Below the pieces are notes generated by a model, which was not told the origin of the DNA, did not search any database, and saw only the letters and a list, made by a program, of their open reading frames with translations. The position numbers were made by a program, and so were the translations under genes. This document shows, one piece after another, positions 22,746-33,610 of a DNA stretch of 64,000 nt. Every line of letters starts with the position of its first letter. The first letter of the stretch is position 1. The stretch is from Ehretia macrophylla (taxonomy: Eukaryota > Streptophyta > Magnoliopsida > Boraginales > Ehretiaceae): contig CM075773.1 in the NCBI GenBank assembly GCA_037974665.1, positions 52,366,917 through 52,430,916 on the forward strand, read 5' to 3'.

Positions 22746-23974
22746 CTATATATATTGGTTGAGAAATCAATTTGAATGGGAATCAATGTCAATTAGGACA
22801 AATGGATCCAATAAAAACTACATCTGATTCTGGAATCATGTAGGGCTGCTATTGTTTTCTGTTAGCATAGCCATGATGTTAGAGAATTTAATTGTCTCAT
22901 CATATAAATAAATCAAGACATTTAAGATTAACATATAAGATTTGGGGTTTATTCTACCTAGCACGAGTTGATATTAGGATGGAACCAAAGGTTAAGTAAC
23001 ATGGTATCAAAGATGGGTCTTGGTCCGATGTTATTTATCAACATGAGACCCATTCATATTTGAGGTATTGACTTCGATACATAGTTTTTAAATTCTCTGC
23101 TCTTATACCATATCATTTATTAATATCTTATACCGTGTCATTCATTAATCTCTTGTACCACAACATTCATTTGATTGGACCTTCAACAATTGACTTTGAT
23201 ATGTAGCTCGTCCAAATTTGCCACTTCTTCTACATGCAATTTATTTCATCGCCAAGGCTATGGAATGACTGAGAACAATATATGATCACGGCTACTCACT
23301 ATAATATTTTTTTTAATCTGTTGTAACACTTAAAACTATTGCAAAAAAACTAAAAATCATTATAAATGACTTTATGCAATGGTTTATCAACATGTTATAT
23401 ATATTCTCATTGCAAATTCGTACTGCAACAGTTTTTGAAAAATAATATGGAATAGTTTTTGGAAAATAATAAGCAACAGTTTTTTAAAATTATAATTTTC
23501 AAACCGTTGCGAAAAAATAATCTTATGATTAATTATTAACAAAAAATGATAAAAAGATTCTTTAACCATTGCAATTAAATAAAACCGTTTAAAAAAGTTT
23601 TAGTTTATACATTGATTTTTAACTGTTTTTCAATTTTCAATTGAAGTGTTGCAAAAAAGCTAAAAAAAAATATTGTGGCAGACTTCACTTAACACCAATT
23701 AATTTTTGATGGAATCTCCTTGTCTTTAACATAGTATTAGAGTTGAGTTTTAATGCAATCTTGTTTATTCACGTTTGACCCATATATCTCTTCTTCTTAA
23801 CTCTATCTCTCGATGTCAGCTATTCTATCAAAACCTGTTTACTCATATGCAAGATAAGTTCTTAAATTATTCGATCTAACACCAATTAATTATTTTAGGA
23901 TGAAACTATTCTTAACATAGAAAGATTTTTTTTTTTTTTGTTCTGAGGTGATGTTTTTGCTTTTTGTACACCAG
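22746..23974. other. Intergenic DNA with TRIM-like relics
   Basis: Contains a diverged primer-binding-like motif ATGGTATCAAAG near 23002 and short segments resembling the TRIM at 37272-37803 (for example CACTTAACACCAATTAAT near 23688 and AACACCAATTAATTATT near 23879). No gene is recognised. Confidence 0.4.
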
Positions 23975-24103
23975 GTCGCACCATACAAGAAGGTCAGAAA
24001 AGTTTGCTTTACAACCTCAATACCAAGGTCTCCGGCTGGAAAGATTATTAGACGAGAGTTAGAAGAACTTCGTGCCTTCCAGAATATAAAGTCTTCTTCT
24101 TGA
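23975..24103 (+). pseudogene. 4-coumarate-CoA-ligase-like gene, last exon
   Basis: It follows a good acceptor (TTTTTGTACACCAG). Forty-two codons read [20 protein letters not shown] and AGKIIRREL before TGA at 24101. This is the C-terminal domain of adenylate-forming enzymes, including the invariant Lys of the GK motif that acts in adenylation. It matches the N-terminal exon at 20864. The core exons with the AMP-binding motifs are gone, replaced by the copia remnant and AT-rich DNA. I see no SKL-type peroxisomal signal at the end (it ends SSS). Confidence 0.75.
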
Positions 24104-24268
24104 GCTCAACAGCATCAAAGCAGCATTCTTTAGGAAGAGCATTTTTTGAAAAGCTAAAATACAAAGCATCTGTTGCAATTTTTCACTTTTAATTTTCTTT
24201 CATTTTGCTCATGTGTATATTCAAAGCTTAAAATCTGTACCATCTAAGTCCTAAGAGACTACAGCTTA

Positions 24269-24445
24269 GGGCAAGCTCAATGAGGGACTCTAAAATGTAA
24301 ACATTTCTATTTTTGGGCATTTTTGTAATTTTTTAGAGCCCCATACCCTAAAAAGTAGCATTATTCATAAAAAAAGGACGTGAGGTCCACCACTTTTGGG
24401 TTAAAAAATACCAAAATAGTACTCCGAGCTTCAAAATGTTCAGCA
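24269..24445 (+). repeat. Left arm of the MITE flanking the viral block
   Basis: Starts GGGCAAGCTCAATGAGGG and ends AAAATGTTCAGCA. It matches the inverted right arm over its whole length (GTCCACCACTTTT, TTTAGAGCCCCATACCCTAA). TTA precedes it. Confidence 0.85.
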
Positions 24446-25452
24446 TTTTAAAGGATTTCAGGGCATTCTCAGAAGAAAGCATAATGATATTCCAGATCCA
24501 TAACTCATCCGATGGACAGAATGGATTTCCCAATTCAACTGGACAATGCGACACATCCCAGGCAAAGAGAATATCCTTGCTGATTTTCTCTCTCGCACAC
24601 CACCATCCGAGAAAGCTGTATGCATGGTAAATCTAGATGGATGCAAACTTCTAGCTTCTCTTGTTCCAGGTCTTATTCCAGGTAGTTCCAGTTCAGATCC
24701 AGATCCCACTGATGGCCAGTCTCAGACATTTTATGATTTGAGTTCAGACCAGCAAGCTCAGTTTCTTGAAGCCCTACCTGAAGAGATCAAGATAAAGATA
24801 CTCCGATCATTCACCAGAAGCCAGATCACTGATTTCTTTGAAGAATTCGTTGAGTTCAAACTCAGAATAATTATTGATCTGTTATCCTCTGTCTAGTATG
24901 TTCGCAACGTTGTTCGTGACAATCCCCAACATGAAGAACCATGGGATACAGTTCTTGATTTTAATAATTATGACTTTTCAAAGATGCAATTCTTGTATCT
25001 TTGGTATTGGCTTAATTATTATCCTATGGCAGTTCTTTTTGATCCAGAGCTCATTCAGAGACATGTTCGTGTATTCCCAGAATCCTGCTTCGTCAAGCTA
25101 TTCTCACAGGTGTTTCAGTCATTTGACCCTCCAACACTCATCACCGGACAAATTATTCAGCACCAACAGGTTTTCATCATACGCCTCACAGATGTTTGGA
25201 ATCGCGTCATTCCGCCAACCATCATTCCAATCAACCATTTCCACCTCCGACAAGAGCCTTGGGAATATTTTATTTCTTGGGAACAATGTCTTACTGTCAA
25301 GAGAGCCACTGCTAGAGCTCATGGTCTAGATGTTTCTGATCCCCGAGAATTTTGGCACGTCCGCTTCCTTGATAACCCCACTTTTCATGAGCATCTCCTC
25401 GCCTTCCAAAATTTCTCTCAGCCGGATGCCTATTCCACTGCAGACCCAGTCA
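24446..25452 (+). pseudogene. Caulimovirid fragment, inverted partial copy (RNase H end and C-terminal domain)
   Basis: The plus strand reads the end of the RNase H region and the downstream C-terminal domain, nearly identical to the minus-strand copy at 25454-26460. A substitution makes TAG near 24894 where the other copy reads Tyr. Beyond that stop the frame reopens and continues to the palindrome centre. This is a broken viral relic. Confidence 0.8.
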
Positions 25453-26460
25453 GACCCAAGGTCTGCAGTGGAATAGGTATCTGGCTGAGAGAAATTCTGG
25501 AAGGCGAGGAGATGCTCATGAAAAGTGGGGCTATTAGGGAAGCGAACGTGCCAAAATTCTCGGGGATCAGAAACATCTAGACCATGAGCTCTAGCAGTGG
25601 CTCTCTTGACAGTAAGACATTGTTCCCAAGAAATAAAATATTCCCAAGGCTCTTGTCGGAGGTAGAAATGGTTGATTGGAATGATGGTTGGCGGAATGAC
25701 GCGATTCCAAACATCTGTGAGGCGTATGATGAAAACCTGTTGGTGCTGAATAATTTGTCCGGTGATGAGTGTTGGAGGGTCAAATGACTGAAACACCTGT
25801 GAGAATAGCTTGACGAAACGGGATTCTGGGAATACACGAATATGTCTCTGAATGAGCTCTGGATCAAAAAGAACTGCCATAGGATAATAATTAAGCCAAT
25901 ACCAAAGATACAAGAATTGCATCTTTGAAAAGTCATAATTATTAAAATCAAGAACTGTATCCCATGGTTCTTCATGTTGGGGATTATCACGAACAACGTT
26001 GCGAACATAATAGACAGAGGATAACAGATCAATAATTCTTCTGAGTTTGAACTCAACGAATTCTTCAAAGAAATCAGTGATCCGGCTTCTGGTGAATGAT
26101 CGGAGTATCTTTATCTTGATCTCTTTAGGTAGGGCTTCAAGAAACTGAGCTTGCTGGTCTGAACTCAAATCATAAAATGTCTGAGACTGGCCATCAGTGG
26201 GATCTGGATCTGAACTGGAACTACCTGGAATAAGACATGGAACAAGAGAAGCTGGAAGTTTGCGTCCATCTGGATTTACCATGCATACAGCTTTCTCGGA
26301 TGGTGGTGTGCGAGGGAGAAAATCAGCAAGGATATTCTCTTCGCCTGGGATGTGTCGCATTGTCCAGTTGAATTGGGAAATCCATTCTATCCATCGGATG
26401 AGTTGTGGATCTGGAATATCATTCTGCTTTCTTCTGAGAACGCCCTGAAATCCTTTAAAA
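24446..26460. repeat. 2-kb palindrome within the viral block
   Basis: Two ~1,000-bp arms (24446-25446 and 25460-26460) meet at about 25453 with a spacer of 13 bases. The innermost arms read CTATTCCACTGCAGACC and its complement. Only scattered substitutions separate the arms. Confidence 0.9.
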
Positions 26461-27575
26461 TCTGTTTCAATAATGAAAGGATTTTGAGCAAGATAAAACT
26501 TGAATTTTTTAATTCCCTGAATGACTGCAAGAACTTCTCTTTTGAAAGAGGGATAATTGCGTTGTGCTGGCGTGAAAGATCCTGACTTATAGCCACAGAC
26601 TTGTCTGTGTCCACTGTCTTCTTCAATGAGGACTGCTGCCCAAAAATCAAGGGAAGCATCAGTCTGCAAAATGAGTTGTCCTGGACCTGGGATCTTGAGA
26701 GGAGGTAGTGCCTTGTATAACTCCTTTAGCTTTTGAACTGCAACTGTGGCTTCAGGAGACCAATTTCCAATGTTGGATTTTCGGAGGTATTTGGAAATCT
26801 GGCTGGTGTAGTTGGCCAATGATGAGACATGCGATGAGGCATAATTGATGAGGCCAAGGAACTGTTGGATCTGTGTAACAGTTCTGAGTTCATCAGGAAA
26901 GTTGAGGACTTTGCTTGATATGTGGTCCTGTAAAAGAATGTGTCCTTCTCTTATCTGCAAACCAAGAAAATCAATAGCATTTAGACCAATTTTTATCTTG
27001 GATTCAGTAAGAACTAATCCATGCTGGTAGGTTAGTTCTTGGAATTGTCGGAAATGCTGATGGTGTTCTTCATCTGTGTCACTGAATATCAGAACATTAT
27101 CAATGTAGACAATACAGTGTTGCGTGAATGGCCTATAAACATCATCCATTATGTGTTGGAACTCGGACGGTGCATTCTTGAGACCGAATGGCATAACATT
27201 CCATTCATAATGACCCTGTGGAACAACAAAAGCAGTTTTGAATCTGTCAGCTTCAGTAATACCAATCTGCCAAAATCCTGATTTCATATCAAATTTTGAG
27301 AAGAATTTGGCTTTGGACAGCTTCTGAAGGAGTTGTTCCTTTCTTGGAAGAAGGTATCTGATATCCTGCAATTGATCATTGAGTTGGCGATAGTCTATCA
27401 TCAATCTTTTCTTTCCTCGAACTTGTTCAGATCTTTTGTTGACATAAAAGGCATGACTTGCCCACGGAGATCTGGATGGTCGGATGAGACCTTGCTCGAG
27501 TAGTACTTGAATTTCAGCTTGACAAAGATTTTCATCTTTTGGCATTCCTGGATGAGAGGCGGTTTGATGTGGCAT
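25326..27575 (-). pseudogene. Caulimovirid RT-RNase H with extra C-terminal domain
   Basis: An open stretch of 749 codons. RT motifs: WASHAFYV, RLMIDYRQLN (about residue 57), KFDMKSGFWQI (94) and MPFGLKNAPSEFQ (128). The catalytic box reads YIDN at residues 157-160 where family members have YxDD, so the second metal-binding Asp is lost (codon AAT at 27098-27096). RNase H follows with LQTDASLDFWAAVL (about 308), KREVLAV and IETDFKGF. After about residue 430 comes a Ser/Asp-rich linker and a ~250-residue domain I do not recognise (WYWLNYYPMAVLF, EPWEYFISWEQ). The last ~45 residues are the palindrome read in antisense and are not viral protein. It belongs to a reverse-transcribing plant DNA virus and is now a fossil. 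Confidence 0.85.
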
Positions 27576-28120
27576 CTGCCAATTCTCTTTGTAAGGTAGA
27601 GAGACAAAGTGTTTCTCTCTTTCCCAAAACTTATTTGGAAGATCACCGCAACAAGAAAGGAGGAGGCTTCTTTATTCAGCAAATTCATCATCTTGAATGG
27701 CTGAAACCTGTGAGGGCAATTTCTGTAAGGATACCCAAGGGGTATACTGATTATGCAGGAATTGGAAACCATCTGTTTGAAATAAGAATGAAGTAAGTAA
27801 GGTGAGGAAATCCATTCCTAAAAGAATATATTCACAGCATTGATCAAGCTGGTAAAAGCTATGTCGGACTGAGACATCTGGGGATAAGTGTATGGGAATG
27901 GTCATGGAATGTGCTTCACTTGCAAATCCACTACCAGAAGCAGTGGTAAAGGTTGCTCTGGAGGATATCCAAAATTCAGGAGGAAGACACTTGGATTTCA
28001 TGAAAGAAATACATGATCCTGTGTCTAGAAGTGCAGTAACAGTGATAGGAACATATCCTGAAGGGTTGACAACAAGTTTTATGTATGGTTTATAGATTTG
28101 TCCTGGGGTAAAGGTAGCTT
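27576..28120 (-). pseudogene. Caulimovirid protease region
   Basis: The minus strand carries an aspartic-protease start, VTALLDTGSCISF, near 28.03 kb (active-site DTGS) and the later flap/ILLG region (YILLGMDFL near 27.82 kb). The frame changes between here and the RT frame, so it is not continuous. In caulimovirids this enzyme cuts the polyprotein. Confidence 0.75.
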
Positions 28121-28329
28121 TGGAAGTGGTAAGGATTGGTTGTTCAGAGGTTTTGTATATTTTGGCTATGGAGAGGTTTGGTTTTGAATCAGAGGATTCG
28201 GATTCGGAGGTGAGATTTGAGGATGAGGCTATATCAAGGTTAAGGACGGCTTGATCTGGTTCGGAAGTCCATGTGTATAGCTGGTCATCAAAGTTTTGAT
28301 TTGAGATGAACTGAACAAGCTTGGCTGGT

Positions 28330-30030
28330 AGCTTCTTGGTCTTTTTTAGGTAACAATCCTTTGCAAAATGTCATTTCTTTCCACAAAGAAAACACTTAGT
28401 GGAAGAAGAGGGTTTTGATATTTTCTTTACAAATTTGAACTTCTTGAAAGGTTTTCTGGACTTGTGAAACCTTTTCTGATGTTTGTGCTTCTTGTATTTG
28501 TGGCACGAACATGGAGAGTAGCTGTGAGTGTGACAGCCAAACTTTTGAAAATCTTTTCTGCAAAAGGTATTCATTGTTTTCTGCTTGTTGCTTTTGAGGA
28601 GCTTGCCAAGTCGCTTGGACTCGCACTGGTCTTGAATGAGCTTTCTGGCCATCTGGTACAAGTGAGCAAGACTCACCTGTCTTAGATCTGCAATATTGGC
28701 TCATTTGAACTCTGTTTCGAGCAATTCAGGAAGAGGTTGTGGCATGTTAAAGACGAACGCCTTCTTGATGGTTTCTGTATTTTTTCCAAAGATAAAATAC
28801 AGAGCTTCCTATCTGAGATAGTAATCTCCAAGTTTTGCAACATCACAACATTTGTTGAGTAAGAACTCATTTTTCTGCCTTTTCAATCTCTTGGGCTGTT
28901 TGTCCTACGAAAATGTTTCGTAGACATCTTAGGAATATCTGAATAGGATCTGCATCTGTCAGGATGATCTGTCTTTCTTCTTATGTCAGCATCCTTGTCC
29001 ACCAACTGCGGAGTGATCCTGTAAAAGCAGCAACAAGACGGTCAATGATATCTCTTATCTCAAGAGTAGGATTTCGGAGAGATTCTCCATTTATCCATGC
29101 ATCCATTTTCTCAAGATATTTGAGTCTGTCATCAGGAGGAATTGCATCAATGTTCCAGAATTGTTTGTGATCTGGAGCATATGGGATGGAAACTTTTCCT
29201 TCAATGTTTTGTTGTCTCTAAGGTTGCTGTTGTAGAACCTGTGGGACTTGTGCTTGTGTTTGCTTTCGGTGTTCTCCTGTTTGGGAAGTCTCCCCTTGGT
29301 CACTGGTTGCTTCTGAATCATCAGGATTAGTTTGAACAGGGTTGTGTGTTCGTGTCCTTGTGGTGTCCGTGTAGAACGGAGTCACAGGGGTCTGCATAAG
29401 AACTGGCCCTTTGTATGGTGGAATCGTCTGAGAGGATGAATCCTTTTCAAACGGATCAAATGAGTCAAAGGACGAAATAACAGAAGAAATTTCACTTGGA
29501 CTTTTTTTCTCGTCTTCATCACCCCACCCAGTTGGGATAATTTTCTCTTTGGGGAGATAATGAGGAGGTGGTGTGAGATCAACCCAATAAGCTTTTTCGC
29601 AATTTCCACTTGGTATCCAAACTGCATGATCTGGCTTTGGATTATGCTTCCAAGGATGAGAGGACTGCTTCTTCGGCTTAGCTGGTTGTTTGAGCTTTTG
29701 AGCGAGTCGTTCTCTTTTTCTCTTGAACTCGTCTGAATCAAGATAATGCTTCTCTGAAGAATATTTCTACATGTTGATCATGTTGATGCTGTTCCAAGAA
29801 CGAACTTGTCCGGAAGGGTTCCGAACTGGAGTAGCTTTCTGCAGTTTTTTCCAATTAATAGGATTCTGCTGGTGATATTTGTGGTTTCTGTGGAAAGCCT
29901 TGTGGAGGTCATTATATTGGTCATAACAACCTTGTCTGAGATGATCATGGGCTTCTTTTGTCCATGCAACATGTTCCCTTAGATCTGACCATATTTTTTG
30001 AATGGCAGCATTCTGGGCTTTTGCATTCAT
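28330..30030 (-). pseudogene. Caulimovirid coat-protein region with CCHC zinc knuckle
   Basis: The minus strand reads basic, His/Lys-rich sequence and the nucleic-acid-binding knuckle CFLCGKK.HFAKDC near 28.37 kb. The Gly codon of the knuckle has become TGA (28373-28371). Upstream parts include a capsid-like stretch (LKYLEKMDAWINGESL near 29.1 kb) preceded by Pro/Ser-rich linker sequence. Several stops and frame changes interrupt the region (for example near 28.68, 28.86, 28.98 and 29.22 kb). It would have packaged the viral genome. Confidence 0.7.
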
Positions 30031-31206
30031 GTTGCACCAATTGATTGCTGACTCAATTGGTCTAACATCTTGTGGTCTGGTTTTGGTAACTTACCATTTA
30101 CCAACATATGCATTGTCGGCTTCTCCTGTACAGTAGATGTCTTCGGGAAAATTAACAGAACAAACATATCTAGAGGACCTAGATCTAGTAGCAAAGGGTT
30201 TTCTGACACAGTGTGGACAGGACTGAGGATGTCCAGCAAGTTGACATTTTTCACATGGTTCAGCTGGTTGGGATTCTATTGGAAATGATATGGCGACACG
30301 TCCTGGTTCTAGAGGATGTCTAGAAATTCTTGGTGAATCATGGATGATTGGTCGGTTATAGTTTCTTTCATAATCATTTTTCCAACGAGGAGGGAAAGTG
30401 AGTTCATGTTTGGTATAGATTTTTGGTTGGGTAACATTACTATCACCTAACACGTGGACTCGAGGCTTACAGTTGTGGTCCATGGAAAAGAGATGGGTTT
30501 GAACTTTATAGGTCATAAAATGATGAAGTGCAACAACAGTTTCATTTGGGTTCATATCAGCTCCATAAAGTTAGATAAGGACCTGTATGGTTTGAGAAAG
30601 GGTAGGACGGGAAAGATCAAGAGTAAAGTTTGGTTCAACCTGGATGAGAACATGGCCATTGTGAAGACCTGCTTCAACGGCACGGATGAGTGCATCATCA
30701 AACTTACGCCACCTGGTATTTAATAAAGATACTAGACATGAAACATTTTTCCCGGCAAGAAAACTAGGCTGTAAGGCTAGACGAATGGCTCCAAGGTGTA
30801 AACCTTTGTAACCTTTTTGTCTATATCTACGGAGATCAGGTTCAGAAAGTATAGGAAGATAGGTTTCTGTGCGGGAAGAGGATACGGATTGTACAGAGAC
30901 TGTAGAGGATTTATACACGGCTGTAAGGGCTGCTGGCTTGGTAGGTAATAGAGATTTGAACTTTTGAGTGAGTTGGGAAGTTTGGTAATATGAGTATGGG
31001 TTTAACGGAGAGAGTTTGAAGAGTTCACCTGGTTTGGTAGATGGAGGTGTTTGGATTATGCCTACCTCATAGTGAGATGCAGAAGGATCAAAGGAAGTGA
31101 CTTCAGAGTTGTTAGCAACAACTTCTTGTTCTGGCAGGGGAAGATCAGCCATGGTGGATACACTGGTCACGGCGGGAGTTACTGCGGGACTTACTGCGCC
31201 TTTCAT
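30031..31206 (-). pseudogene. Caulimovirid movement-protein region
   Basis: The frame starts ATG 31206. It contains the 30K-type movement-protein core (KGYKGLHLGAIRLALQPSF, then LLNTRWRKFDDALI) near 30.7-30.8 kb. An in-frame TAA at 30573-30571 interrupts it. Reading continues in the same frame to about 30.09 kb with Cys/His-rich sequence (CEKCQLAGHPQSCPHC). This protein class widens plasmodesmata for cell-to-cell spread; this copy is broken. Confidence 0.78.
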
Positions 31207-31312
31207 TTACTCTTTAACGGCTATTGCCCTGTTGCCAAAGACTCTAGTTTTCAACACACAAGTATTGTTTAAGACCTTCAATACCAGAATAGGGAAGTGC
31301 TATAGTTAACTA

Positions 31313-31325
31313 GGCTCTGAGACCA
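31313..31325 (-). promoter_or_regulatory. tRNA-Met-type primer-binding site of the pararetrovirus
   Basis: Minus strand TGGTCTCAGAGCC differs by one base from the caulimovirid consensus TGGTATCAGAGCC, complementary to the 3' end of initiator tRNA-Met. It lies between the TATA box and the movement-protein start, as expected. Confidence 0.75.
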
Positions 31326-31470
31326 CTAAGGGTTACGGAAGGAGCGGGAGGCGGAAGGCATAACTAAAGGCTTAAGAGTAGGAAGAAGGAGGATGTAAGT
31401 TGTTTGAGAGAAAGAAAGATGTGTTTCAATCCAAATCTGACTCTGGCCCTTTAGTCAGGGGTTCCTCATT

Positions 31471-31478
31471 ATTTATAG
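31471..31478 (-). promoter_or_regulatory. Pararetroviral promoter TATA box
   Basis: Minus strand CTATAAAT, about 145 bp upstream of the primer-binding site. This fits the pregenomic RNA promoter of caulimovirids. Promoter upstream sequence extends to about 31825. Confidence 0.6.
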
Positions 31479-31825
31479 GCAAACCATTACAAAGCAAATA
31501 ATTACAAGCAGAATCTTCACTATTCCTGACAAAGACTAAAGCAGCTTCCTTTAATAAAGGAAAAGCTGACATGACATAAAGAGATTCCTAATAATTCACA
31601 ATAAGACAAACCTGACGCGACTAAAGCGGTTTCCTTTAATAAAGGAAATCTCACTTATTACAAACAGAAAAACGAGGCATGACATAAAGATTCTTGTCAT
31701 ATCCTATTATTACAAGACGACAAGCCTATCTACATGACACGAGAAGCTTCGTCATGGGGTCCACCCGGGATTCTTGGATCTTGTCTGTGCTGAGTCACCA
31801 TCTGTCATTATTGAGATCGATATCT

Positions 31826-32002
31826 TGCTGAACATTTTAGAGCCCGGAGCACTATTTTGGCATCTTTTAACCTAAAAGTGGTGGACCCCACGTCCTTTTT
31901 CTATGAATAGTGCTACTTTTTAGGGTATGGGGCTCTAAAAAAGTACAAAAATACCCAAAAATATAAAGGTTTACATTTTAGAGCCCCCCATTGAGGATAG
32001 CC
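31826..32002 (-). repeat. Right arm of the MITE flanking the viral block
   Basis: Inverted counterpart of 24269-24445. Outer end GGCTATCCTCAATGGGGGG (minus strand), inner end AAAATGTTCAGCA. TTA follows on the plus strand. Confidence 0.85.
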
Positions 32003-32005
32003 TTA

Positions 32006-33469
32006 ATGATGTTACTATCAAGAGGCAGGTGCAAGGCTGCACACCTTGACTTAATCTCTGCACACGGAAGGGTAGAATGGTAATTTCACTGTTTATACAA
32101 ATAAAAAAAATTATCTCCATCTGTAGTAGAACAAGGTCATGAACCAAACACTCCCCTGCGCAAATCCTCTTCCCCCTAATGCTGACCAACGTTGAACACC
32201 CTTGCTAGAATCTGTCCTTTTGAATTTTTTTGTTCCATCTCTTCCCTTATCATCACCACCTCTATACTTGTTGAGAATAGACTTAGATCTCTTTGCTTAA
32301 GGTGGGAGATCATCCTACATTGGAATTTAGAGGGGGAAGTGAAAGAGACAGCCCACCTAGCACTCTCAAGAGAGCCAAGAACAAAGAAAATAATGGATGG
32401 GGATCGAAGAAAATCATGTAAGGGTAGTTATTATTGACCTTTGATGTTGAGGTTTTAGTGTTTGTGAAAATGCTTGACTGAAGGTGAAAGAGAGAATCTT
32501 GGCATTTGGACACATTGTCTATTATTTTTTATCATTAATTTAATTTAGCAGAATTTTTACTTTATGACAATTAGATGCTTATTTTTGATTTAATCTTATT
32601 TATATCATTATATGAAATTGCTTTAACCAAGTTCTGAATCCTATTTACCTTTGAATTTTTAGATGCTTAAAGAGATAATCTTTGTTTTCTTTTTGACCAA
32701 AAAAAAATTAATGGGTGCACATCTTGACACCAGGTATCTGGCTCTGCCACTGCTATCAATGTATAAGTAGGAAAAGTTTATGCTTACAGTCACTCTTGAT
32801 CTTTGTTACCATCATGTTGTGCATTTATTAATTAGCAGGTATATTAGATCTCTACATCCATGTTTAGTTGCAGAAGTTAATTTAGGGAGCAAATGGATTA
32901 AAAGTTAATGGGTGCACACCTTGACTAATGGAAGTTTCATATCGACCAAAGGAAAAAAAAAAAAAAAGAAATGAAATAGCAATAGGGATGTTATAAAATT
33001 ATAAGAAAATTTAATAATTATTCAATTGTTATGAAAATAGTGTTACATTTATGCTTTGTATTTCAAATTCAAGTAAGATTTGAAGATAATCAACTTCTCT
33101 TAGCATTCCTTTACTATGAATAGAGCATTCTATAAGAAAAATCTTCAAATAACCTGGGCTGGCCACCAACTCTAGATACATGGGGTGGGTCCTTCATGTT
33201 GGAGACTCACTTGTATGTAAGTGGACTAGTAGTCAACCCGGATGATTTGAAGACTTTCTCCATTCTGTATTATATGTCAGTTAAAAAAGATTAATACATA
33301 TCAATAACTATCATTAGTCCCACAATATCTTTATTATATTATTTCTTCTCTCTCTTTTTTTTTTTTCTAGGGAGGCTAAAGTCAATTAAAACTACCCAAC
33401 TATTAATTGAGGGGATGGTTCATCCTCTTTGTCCTTTTCAAGTAACACTAAGAGAGAATGAGAGATGGT
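32006..33469. other. Intergenic DNA, no gene recognised
   Basis: Two related segments (GGGTGCACATCTTGACACC near 32.71 kb, GGGTGCACACCTTGAC near 32.91 kb) and a small fold-back near 33.14-33.25 kb (TTCAAATAACC ... inverted). No coding signal. Confidence 0.5.
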
Positions 33470-33610
33470 ATCTACAGTGTGGGCTTCGAGTGACCAAGTG
33501 AGAGCATTATTAGCCAATCAATCTACACAACCATTCGCCTCACGATACACATGCATAATATGATTGTCTTATACCTACTTTCTCTTACGGAGAACATGGA
33601 CCTCGCCGCG
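33470..33610 (-). pseudogene. LINE-type RNase H fragment
   Basis: The minus strand reads MHVYREANGCVD, a stop, then LANNALTWSLEAH. This matches the C-terminal RNase H (RVT_3 type) of plant non-LTR retrotransposons or captured relatives, in which HxYREAN..AD is the conserved end. In-frame stops and lack of the catalytic N-terminal motifs show that it is a relic. Confidence 0.55.

Larger units (their letters stand above)
24269..32002 (-). mobile_element. Endogenous pararetrovirus block between two inverted MITE arms
   Basis: A 7.7-kb block is bounded by inverted ~177-bp arms and, just outside them, by the trinucleotide TTA on both sides (24266-24268 and 32003-32005). Inside is a decayed Caulimoviridae genome on the minus strand, in order: promoter, primer-binding site, movement protein, coat protein with CCHC knuckle, protease, RT, RNase H and an extra C-terminal domain. 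A partial second copy in the opposite orientation forms a 2-kb palindrome at the left. TTA duplications and GGG..C ends would fit a PIF/Harbinger-type MITE. Genus of the virus is not assigned. Many stops and frame changes make it non-functional. Confidence 0.8.

Noticed and set aside
26845-28095. Plus-strand frames across the viral RT and protease
   Set aside because: Shadows of the minus-strand polyprotein; no motifs.
29382-29741. 119-codon minus-strand frame in the viral block
   Set aside because: It is a wrong-frame reading of the coat-protein linker; another frame gives more protein-like sequence.
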